NCBI GenBank assembly: GCA_003024985.2
Contig: PXIH01S0021616.1
Source of the DNA: Euperipatoides rowelli
Lineage: Eukaryota; Onychophora; Udeonychophora; Euonychophora; Peripatopsidae
Strand: one strand, 5' to 3'
Length of the DNA stretch: 16,450 nt
The notes under the pieces were generated by a model. The model was given only the letters and a program-made list of their open reading frames with translations. It had not been told where the DNA came from and searched no databases. The first letter of the stretch is position 1, and each line of letters opens with the position of its first letter. Position numbers and translations under genes: made by a program. Shown piece by piece: positions 9,118-16,450 of the stretch.

Positions 9118-9660
9118 GGGACCCGGGACTGAAAGTCCAGACAGGGCCTGATATTGTTTCATTATATATTTGTGGCTGTTAAGTATCTCATAAATATGTA
9201 GTTTCTTATGTTGTTTGGCCATATGTGGTCCCACATTGGCCCTGCGACTACAGCCCTAACCAACCATCTCCCCCTCATAAGATCCCTGAGTATAAGCGAT
9301 GTAGTTTAATGAAAAAAGAAATAATATACAAGTATGATGATGTAGTTTAAAGAAAAGGGAAATAAAGATATGAAAGGTTAACATATATACATAGAACTAA
9401 ACAGCTTAGAATTCAAATTCCCGGACTCCATCTCCATGACAACTTTAAATAATCTGAATGAATAAAACTTTTAGAAGACGACAATGGGACTAGGAGGGTA
9501 GCTTACCAGTGGCATTCATGGGCAGAATCCTGATAGGGTTAGGATAAGGACCCTAAAAAGTAAGCTTTTTTTATAATAATTGGATATATGTCCTAAAAAT
9601 CACACATAAAATAAAGTGTGTACAAATACTGTGCAATTTCTTTGGAAAGCAAAAAGTATA
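9118..9660. other. Unassigned flank downstream of the copia element
   Basis: No gene is visible. The sequence just outside the LTR (9118-9300) is a little more GC-rich. Two near-identical words, gatgtagtttaa, occur at about 9299 and 9339, each followed by purine-rich sequence. A similar gatgaagtttaaagagaaagg lies at about 5899, on the other side of the copia insertion, so the element may have landed in a purine-rich local repeat. Confidence 0.4.
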
Positions 9661-10090
9661 CTGTATTCCTCCCTAAACACAACATTCTAACTGTTGTGTA
9701 TAGGGAGAGAAGAAACTTACAATGTTGCGTGTACATTCAATTATTATTGTTTAAATGAATGCAGTTTTATACACCATATTTTGACTGTAGTGTATAGCTT
9801 ACAATGTTGTGTACAATCAATTATATTGTTTGGTTCAGTTTAGTTTATTTAAAAATAAAATAATTTACAAGGATGCAAAAATTGAGTTATTCCGAACTTC
9901 ACACAATGGTGTTCTTATAGTTTAACGTTAAATGGTCACAGTTCAATACACTACATTCTGGCTTAGGTGTATAGGAAGAGAAGCATTTTATTGTTGTGTG
10001 GACATTCAATTATATTGTTTAAATGGTCACAGTTCTATACACTATATTCTAAATGTAGTGTATAGGGAGAGAAGCTTACAATCAAGTATC
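9661..10090. repeat. Minisatellite of about 90-bp units, about four copies, each containing a palindrome
   Basis: Units lie at about 9661-9751, 9752-9832, 9930-10020 and 10021-10090, with an unrelated or diverged 97-bp piece between the second and third. Shared order in the units is aatggtcacagtt, then ata(c/a)ac...gtgtat (an inverted pair such as atacactatattct / aatgtagtgtat), agggagagaag, cttacaatgttgtgtg, acattcaattatattgttta. Each unit can therefore form a stem of about 9-12 bp. Long open frames through this block are repeat artefacts. Confidence 0.8.
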
Positions 10091-10093
10091 ATT

Positions 10094-10124
10094 AATTTAC
10101 ATTCACCTGGAGTGAATGTAAATT
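10094..10124. repeat. Perfect 13-bp hairpin at the end of the minisatellite
   Basis: The segment aatttacattcac (10094-10106) pairs exactly with gtgaatgtaaatt (10112-10124) across a 5-nt loop. It directly follows the last truncated minisatellite unit. No U-run or other terminator context applies in a eukaryotic setting, and no function is assigned. Confidence 0.85.
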
Positions 10125-11160
10125 GTCAATGGCTTATCCCTTCATGGTCTTATTTTTTTGAGGGCCCCCTTAAACCAAGAGCCTCCAGGGATCACTGGGT
10201 AGCTGGGATGGCCACGTCAACATACCATCAGCATTTGTATATATGTCACCCTCAGCAATCCATTTTAATGAAAAGATACCCTAACTTATCACCTCCACAT
10301 TTTTTTTTTTACAAAACTATATTTGAATTTACTTAATATCTTGAAAAATATATTTAATTTTAAACATTTTTTTTTGTTGTTGTTTTCAAAAGGGATAATA
10401 ATTTTAATATTACAAATGGAAATATGTATTCCAGTGAATAATTTATTAATTAAGCAGAAGAATTTATAAAGACAGCTACAAATCAATCCTGAAAAGATTC
10501 TTTGAACATAAACTTATATGAGGTCGAAAGGAGAGAGAGAGTGCGATTGATTGTAGGTGCGTTTAAGGAAATGAGGGGAAGGGGGGTTATGAGAAGATGA
10601 AAAAAAGTTTCTTTTCATTTTGTTTTTATGATATTTTATAAGTCAAAAGATTTCTAGACATTCATTAGAAGAGCAAACCTGATGACAGTATAACATTACC
10701 GTCAGTGCGCGTGCATATTATTAATTTTAAATACAGCTTTTCACTAAGAGATTGTAGAGCACTAACATATGCTTCAATCTACATCCATTATTCATTAGAT
10801 TTCATACATTTTGCTTTTATCTTGATACTTATTGGGGGGGGGGGGAAGGGCTGCTCTCAAGAACCAAGCTGGGCATCAAATGGGTGTCATCCCTTGCCCA
10901 TCTATAAAAGCAATCAAATTTGCTGATAATTGCTATTTTTTTATTCATTTAAACTTTATTACTTCACCATATATTTTTTTTATTAAGTGATCCCCTCCTA
11001 GGCTACACTTGCTTGAGTTTTTGAAAAGAAGGGTTGGGTCATCAATATACAAATGAACATTTTTAAATCTGAATGTGGTCTTTTCAGATTAGTTGGTGTG
11101 AAGTTTTTTTTTTAAAAAAAAAAAAAAAATGATGAGCAGGGAGGGAAAAAACGGCAATTT
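10125..11160. other. Unassigned stretch with a poly-G run and A/T homopolymers
   Basis: No gene is recognised. A locally GC-richer patch spans about 10140-10290. A run of 12 G (10834-10845) followed by AA and GGG is a potential quadruplex. A T-run directly followed by an A-run lies near 11106-11130. Open frames here (for example 10705-10926) have low-complexity or repeat-derived translations. Confidence 0.45.
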
Positions 11161-11460
11161 CCTGTTATTTTGTCAATAGGAGGATGCATTGTGTGAATGA
11201 ATATTGTATCTCAGCTTGCATCGTTGCAAACAACAAAGAATCTGCTTCATAATGAAGCTGACAGTGACTGAACTTGCCTCCTTCCTTGGATTCAATACAA
11301 GGAGAAATCAGAAAGAGCAGGCTCTCCTCCTCCTCCTGGACAGAAAATAAATGAAAAATGACTGTAGTAACCCGTCTCTTGCCCAATAAATCTCTCCAGA
11401 TCCTCAGCATTTCACAAGAGCAGCTCACCCGATGATCTAATTCTGTTAATGAAACACGGC
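11161..11460. other. Less AT-rich island of unknown nature
   Basis: Base composition is visibly more balanced than the surroundings, and the segment has no homopolymer runs. On the minus strand an 87-codon frame is open (11428-11165), but its translation shows no domain I recognise. The segment could be a conserved non-coding element, an exon of a non-coding RNA, or a diverged coding exon. Confidence 0.3.
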
Positions 11461-11704
11461 TTTTTATTAAAAACTTATATAATGCACTTATAAAAATAAA
11501 AGCAAATATTAAAATTCTATATCTTTAATAACATACTACATAATGTATAAAAGATAAATTTAAAAGAACTAAAAAAAAAAAAAAATAGTTTGGTCACACA
11601 CGTCATCTATACACAAAGTTCATCACTATGAACAAAAATGAAACTATATTCTCCAAAAGCCCTGATTCAGAATAAATATTGGCTCTTTTAGTTTGAACCC
11701 CATC

Positions 11705-12175
11705 CAGTGGCGTACCATGACGTTTTGAAACCCGGGGCAGTGATTACTCTTATCACTCACACACACACCCATAACACACACACCCTTCCCTGAGGACCTT
11801 ATTTATATTTATGTTGTGAATATTTTGATATGTATTTTTTTTTTTTTTTTAGTTGACTGAATGTTTAGTTACCTTTCTGTCTGATTTGATTTTTTTTGGC
11901 TATGATTTTTTTAAAAGCTTTAAATTTCACTTTAATGTTACTCAAATTTTCCCGTTAGAGCAGTAGATTCGCTCATGAAAACAACATTGTATGCCTATTC
12001 AGTACTAAAGGGGACAGGGAGCAGAGGAGTTTATTTGCACCCCATCCCCCCCCCACACACACACACACATACAAATAAAATTAAAAAATAAAAAGAAATT
12101 GTGGGGATAGCACCCTCCCTATGGTGGTACCTAATTACCCCCCCCCCCACACACCCCCATTTAGGGACGCCTCTG
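11705..12175. mobile_element. hAT-type non-autonomous DNA transposon, 471 bp
   Basis: The left end reads CAGTGGCGTACC and the complement of the right end reads CAGAGGCGTCCC, an imperfect terminal repeat of the CAGNGGCG type known from hAT elements. The flanks are a perfect 8-bp duplication, accccatc at 11697-11704 and 12176-12183, the target size expected for hAT. The interior has no transposase. It holds C-runs and (AC)n tracts (11757-11784, 12055-12068) and a C11 run at 12138-12148. One caution: the same 8-mer occurs a third time at 12039-12046 inside the C-rich part, but no CAGNGGCG end lies there. Confidence 0.85.
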
Positions 12176-12183
12176 ACCCCATC

Positions 12184-12514
12184 ACCTTTTCAGTCAGGGA
12201 TTTGTAACTACCACCCCCATTCAATGGCATCTAGGGCAGGGGTCCTAGAAACAAATGTTTTTTTGTTTTTTTTTAAAGTCTTGCAAGCATTTTGAAATGT
12301 GCGGACTAATATTGTATATGAAACTTTTATTTTATTTTTCATTTAAAGCATTTTAACATTAAAAGTAGAATAGGTTATTATTACTTATATCAATATATGC
12401 ACAAATTTGAAGGCCCTTCATGATCTTCATCAGTTACCTGCCCTAGCTAGGCCATGCTTACAGAGCCCTTCCAGTTGTGTCATGTAGAGGAAAGAACATG
12501 GCTATGGGTGCAAT
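12184..12514. other. Unassigned sequence between the hAT element and the LINE relic
   Basis: A C-rich patch (12190-12240) is followed by T-runs and AT-rich sequence. The part from about 12430 may belong to the upstream reverse transcriptase region of the LINE, but no motif can be read with confidence. Confidence 0.35.
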
Positions 12515-12802
12515 GTTCAATGTCATACTTGGAACAAAATGTCAAATGAACATATATAGATCAGTTAGTACAAGAAGATCTTAACACAATAGTAAAATGG
12601 ATCAGAGACAATGGTTTATCTATAAATGTATTTATGTCCATGGGAAAAAAATATACAATACGACCTCTCATTTGATGATCATACTAATCAAAGAGTTGAC
12701 CATTTAAAAGATCTTGTAATTACATTTGACCATTGTCTGCGATATGATCATTGTCTTCAATTTCATCTACATGCAGGCCATTTAGTTAAAAAAAATAAAC
12801 AG
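12515..12802 (+). pseudogene. LINE (non-LTR) reverse transcriptase fragment, frameshifted
   Basis: Two adjacent frames read like the region just after the YADD box of CR1/Jockey-like reverse transcriptases. From 12559 the reading DQLVQEDLNTIVKWIRDNGL followed by SINV matches the family pattern of a DLN, W, N-L-x-L/I-N string. After a stop at 12673 a +1 frame from 12674 gives RVDHLKDLVITFDHCL and later FHLHAGHLVKK, matching the conserved vKDLGVxxD...H pattern. Just upstream, TKCQMNIY may be the remnant following the catalytic FADD, whose aspartates are lost. In an intact element this enzyme copies LINE RNA at a nicked target. This is a short dead relic. The clade assignment is tentative, and the rest of the ORF is not visible. 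Confidence 0.82.
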
Positions 12803-14906
12803 TAAATTTATATTTACTATTTATTTCATGTTTGGACAGAGCGTGGTTATTTTCATATTATTCCGCACTTGTAAATTTGCAATGAATTGATTGGCTCATC
12901 TTAGTGCTGAGTTACAATATCTATGAGAATAAAAAATATATCTTAGCAAATAAGCATTGGTTTGCATAGAAATGATTCAGTTCATGACTAAAGCTTTCGG
13001 AAAATTCCGTGAAAAGGACCGACGTGCATTTTGTAAAAATGGTTCCAACGAGTGCAATTTGCACTTCCGTAATGACTATATGCATCAGAGTGTAATCAAA
13101 TACATAAAGACATTATGATCTTTTCTTTCACTCTTGTAATATCATAAAGTCTCAGTTCATTATCCATTTTTGTCTTACAAAGTTATTTTGCTTCTACAAA
13201 GGATTTGTGTATAGTTGATAAAGGAGAATACCAACATCAATCTTTTACTATATTATAAAAGTATGGAAATTTATGTGCGTTAGACTTCATTTTTAGAATT
13301 TTTTTGTCGTTTTTTTCTATAAAAGATAATGACACCTTGTGTTTTTCTAAAAATGTAAGGTTATGTCTTTCAGACTTATAGTTAAGGAGAAATTATAATT
13401 TTCCTTGTCTAATAACATGGAAAGAATTAGATAATTCATACTATAACACATAGATCAATGATTACGAACACTTGCACACTATAGAACAAATACTCTCTGC
13501 AATGATGAAGTTCAATTGACAGCCAGTTCCACTCTTTTATTGAGAATAAAGTTAGGAAAATTATTATTTTATGACAAACTATTTGAAAGACAACATTCGC
13601 TAAATAAAACTTCATATGAGAAAAAAACAGCAGAAGTCACAAATTTACCATGGTAACAGCTGCTCATGAAATAAGTTGCATGTGACGATAATTTCTGTGG
13701 CTTCCATAATAGTTTAACCTACTAATAGATTGATTTGTGGCAGTTCATCCTATTGATCTTAGCACTGAAATAGCTTTCCACATGAAGGAAAAAAAATATA
13801 TAAAGAGAGCACCGCATTTGAATAATATACTGCTGCTTTATGGTAAATTCTGCCTAAAGTGCAAAGAAGTTGCTATAGTATGAATGATTGAAAATTTTAT
13901 TTCTGACGACTATCCATAACATTCCGATATGACAGTGCAAATATATGCACATCACTTTGTAAGAGTTCATTATTCCAACAATATAACCATTTTAACTGTT
14001 CACACAGGAACTAAGTCTGACCCAATTCACAATTATAATTTCACTCAATAAAGAATGTAATACAAACCAGTCAATAGCTAGAAGGAGAAAATATTGGTGG
14101 TCTGGGATCCACATTTGATGTAACTTGACTGGGATATCAACAGTTGGAGGATATCATTTATCTGAATTATCTACAGAGTTGTTGTTTTTATTTATTTTTT
14201 ATTTCAAATCCGTCATTTTATTTTAAATTGATTTTCAGAACATGCTTCTCTGTCAATATGTGATATTTTTTGTTTCTTTAATTATTATTGGGTAACAACA
14301 TTTTTAATTTCCTTTGTACATAACAATCTAACCAATTCAATATCCCTTGTGAGACTAAGAGTTTGAGTGTTTTAAGATTTGTATGTCACACTTATGTCTA
14401 AACCTATAATAATAAGTGGCGCTCAGACCAGGATGGTAGATCTAAGGGGAAAATCAATTAGTTTGTAAAATATTATTTTTCTATATTTTCAATATTCTCT
14501 ATTCACAAAACTTGAATATAACTAACTAATTATAACCATAAACTATGAAGGTAACCAGGGGAGGACTGCTTACCTTCTAATTGAAAAATAAAGTCAGAAG
14601 AAAATCATTTTTCCTTGTGACAAATTTTCTGAAACACGATTGCTAAATTTAGTGCTCTATGGTGTTTTTAGTTTTATTCAGTTTAAACTATAATATTTTA
14701 TTGCTTTGATGATTATGAACTGTTTATTTAGTGTTAATTTGATGAAAAGAGGGTATATTTTTATATTTTCATCTTAAAATATTCAATTTAAATTTACTCA
14801 CTAAAAAGAACAGAGATTTTACATAAGTAATTGTAATGACTTGTAAGTTGTAAGCCTATAGATAATGAGAATATTGATATTGGAAATTAAGGCTTTTTCT
14901 GTCTAG
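12803..14906. other. AT-rich stretch, possibly intron, no gene seen
   Basis: No protein-like frame is visible. Small dyads occur near 13008-13021 (cggaa/ttccg) and 13051-13065 (agtgcaa/ttgcact), in a patch (12830-13090) that looks repeat-like but could not be classified. If 14907-15238 is a terminal exon, this stretch would be the end of its intron. No upstream exon could be placed. Confidence 0.4.
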
Positions 14907-15238
14907 TAATGACTTTTTATAATGTCAAGTGGAGACAAAAAGGTAAAATTTGCTTTACAAATTCTGAAAGAACTTGTACTATGATTTATGCTGCTAAAAA
15001 TATAAGTGAAATGGAAGGCTTCCTGTTTGCTACTGTAGATGAGTTTGATAGAATATTCAAATGGTCATATTTTTATTTTTATTTTGCTATTATTGCTATG
15101 AATTTCATGGACAATCATATGGAATTAACTTCCCTTCAAAGAAGATCAGCCATATTAAATAAATCTGATTGTTTGGCAAAAGCAACAGCTGTGAAATGTC
15201 TGGAAGAAATTAAAGAATTGTTGGATTCTTATTCTTAA
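14907..15238 (+). CDS. Candidate terminal coding exon, unidentified protein
   Basis: I do not recognise this protein. The segment ggctttttctgtctag, ending at 14906, is a good 3' splice acceptor with an intact pyrimidine tract. From there the frame is open for 109 codons from the ATG at 14909 to TAA at 15236-15238. In-frame TAA at 14888-14890 blocks extension upstream, which fits an exon start, with two bases carried over from the previous exon. The translation has basic residues near the N-terminus (VKWRQKGK), an aromatic-rich stretch at residues 50-66 that could be membrane-like or an artefact of a T-rich tract, and a likely amphipathic helix at residues 85-109 (KATAVKCLEEIKELL). AATAAA hexamers at 15806 and 15817 could serve polyadenylation. 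The start at 14909 is not necessarily a true initiator. A chance frame in AT-rich DNA remains possible. Confidence 0.35.
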
Positions 15239-15339
15239 TGAAGAAGTGATTAGAATTTATTTTTATTTTTAACCCAACAGGAGGAGGGGAAGAAAAACAA
15301 GTGAGGGTGGGGAGATGGAAAAAATGGGAGGCAAAAAAC

Positions 15340-15490
15340 AGGTGGAGGGGTGGGGGAAATAAGATTTTTTTTTTCATTTTTAAACAAATGGAGGAAGGGA
15401 GGAGAGAAATGGGTAGATGAGGGGTAGGGATATCAATTGCCGACATTTAACATCCTAGGGTGGAGATGTATTGTGCTGGGTTATCTAGTT
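15340..15490 (-). repeat. Copy 2 of the dispersed pyrimidine-rich repeat, inverted
   Basis: The reverse complement of this segment aligns with 5748-5895 through the landmarks listed for copy 1. On the + strand it appears as a purine-rich tract with several GGG runs (15281-15430), so it also has quadruplex potential. It sits about 100 bp behind the stop codon of the candidate exon and could lie in its 3' untranslated part. Confidence 0.75.
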
Positions 15491-15567
15491 TATTATGAAA
15501 GTGCATACTACATGAATCTAAAAGAATGGATTAAATTAGATCTACTTTAAAAAAAGACCATAGTCAT

Positions 15568-15597
15568 CTTACCATTGAAAAAAATTTCAATGGTAAG
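15568..15597. repeat. Perfect 13-bp hairpin
   Basis: The segment cttaccattgaaa (15568-15580) pairs exactly with tttcaatggtaag (15585-15597) across AAAA. No longer inverted repeat surrounds it. It could be a small MITE remnant or chance. Confidence 0.85.
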
Positions 15598-15669
15598 TTA
15601 TTTTCCACAAGTGATGGAATGCATTTAGTGAGAGCTTATTTATCAAGTACATGTACCTGTAAAACTTAG

Positions 15670-15755
15670 GGAGAGAACAAAAATTTTTCATCAAAGCATA
15701 CATTTCACCAGTAAGGAGAGAACAAATATTTTCCTCCAAAGCCGACTTTACATAA
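15670..15755 (+). repeat. 45-bp tandem duplication
   Basis: The words ggagagaacaaaaat and ggagagaacaaatat start at 15670 and 15715, and about 25 of the next 28 positions agree (ending caaagc in both). This is a two-copy tandem repeat that creates short open frames on the minus strand, which I treat as artefacts. Confidence 0.75.
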
Positions 15756-16043
15756 ATGATTCGCTGCACTTGGTGGGAATCATTTTTTGTCTTATATAAC
15801 AGGAAAATAAAAAGAGAATAAAATATTTTAGAATGAGGAAGTAGTTAACTGACTATGCAGTTGTGATGACAACAGATTGCATATGTTTGTACTCATTGTA
15901 AAAATAAGTACATGATAGAATGAGATGAGATTGAGACAAAGAACTTAGCATTCGCAGCAAAGACATTTTCATCAGTGGTTGATCTGCGGATGAACCACCC
16001 ACTAGTCTTGATATTGATTGATCCATGGTGACGCCTTATTCAG

Positions 16044-16057
16044 TGTTCATATGAACA
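16044..16057. repeat. Perfect 14-bp palindrome
   Basis: TGTTCATATGAACA equals its own reverse complement. It resembles an inverted nuclear-receptor half-site pair (TGTTC and GAACA), but this is motif likeness only. Confidence 0.8.
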
Positions 16058-16450
16058 TGATCCTGGTTCGACCACAGTTAAACCGTGTTAAATTGATTCT
16101 CATGAAATCTTTGTCCATGGATGAAATTTGGTTCACCCATGTTTGAAATAATTGCCCATGCAATTGGGGTCTTAGACTTTGAAATCAATGACTCCAAATA
16201 AACAAATTAGACATAAATATTCAAAATATTAGACTAAATAGTACAGAGGAGTAAACTAATAATTTTACATCTCTTCAGGTTAAATTTCATTATAAATGCT
16301 GAAGCAACAGTAATAATCACATCGAACTGTCAAAAATAAGAGATTCTTTTATTTAAAAATACCAAATAGCAAAAATGGGTTACTTTTTTAGTCAGTGTTC
16401 AGAAGGAATCTAAAAACATGCAATAGTATCCCTGATAAATTTTTTAAAAT

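Larger units (their letters stand above)
15491..16450. other. AT-rich end of the window, minor repeats only
   Basis: No gene is recognised. It contains the 13-bp hairpin, the 45-bp duplication and the 14-bp palindrome listed separately. The part 15955-16165 has several repeated ggttcga, ggttcac and gttaaac words and may be an old unclassified transposon. Confidence 0.4.

Noticed and set aside
9661-10090. CRISPR-like array of repeats
   Set aside because: Units are about 90 bp, diverged and contiguous, without unique spacers, and the setting is eukaryotic.
9506-10176. Second hAT element starting at cagtggcattc
   Set aside because: The possible right end (gatcactg) gives poor inverted similarity and the flanking 8-mers do not match.
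9932-10336. 134-codon open frame on the + strand
   Set aside because: It reads through two minisatellite units, giving repeated residues, and then low-complexity sequence. It has no domain character.
12101-12295. 64-codon frame rich in Pro and Thr
   Set aside because: It is a product of the C-rich tract of the hAT element and crosses the element boundary.
15210-15446. 78-codon minus-strand frame rich in Pro, Ser and Phe
   Set aside because: It is a translation of the pyrimidine-rich dispersed repeat.
16020-16080. Possible tRNA-derived SINE head (ggttcgacca near 16065)
   Set aside because: The B-box fit is imperfect and no A-box lies at the right distance. No tRNA-like fold can be drawn.

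Overview
The window looks like a non-genic or deep-intronic stretch of an animal genome, probably an invertebrate. It is strongly AT-rich, with long A/T runs, microsatellites and decayed transposons of typical eukaryotic families. There is no operon-like layout, no intact gene, and no tRNA or rRNA that I can recognise. The species cannot be fixed from the sequence alone.

Layout. Positions 86-1558 hold a large fold-back element: two diverged arms of about 615 bp in inverted orientation around a spacer of about 190 bp, with a perfect 28-bp hairpin at its left edge. Positions 1602-4601 are AT-rich sequence with a few palindromes and one (TGTC)6 microsatellite. Positions 4602-4852 are a short piggyBac-like MITE with 18-bp perfect terminal inverted repeats and TTAA at both ends. 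Positions 5748-5895 are one copy of a pyrimidine-rich dispersed repeat; a second copy lies in the opposite orientation at 15340-15490. Positions 5960-9117 are a dead Ty1/copia LTR retrotransposon on the minus strand, with both LTRs and relics of gag (CCHC knuckle), protease (DSGAS) and integrase (DDE, with the last two acids 36 residues apart). No reverse transcriptase or RNase H can be seen. Positions 9661-10090 hold about four copies of a 90-bp minisatellite whose units contain a palindrome. Positions 11705-12175 are a hAT-type non-autonomous element with a perfect 8-bp target duplication. Positions 12515-12802 are a frameshifted fragment of a LINE reverse transcriptase. Positions 14907-15238 hold the only candidate host coding exon, a 109-codon open frame behind a good splice acceptor. 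I do not recognise its protein.

How it fits together. The elements belong to unrelated families (a fold-back element, piggyBac MITE, hAT, copia, LINE), and I see no cooperating gene system. The features most worth a second look are the long fold-back, which could make long hairpin RNA if transcribed; the RT-less copia copy; the palindrome-bearing minisatellite; and the unidentified terminal-exon candidate.
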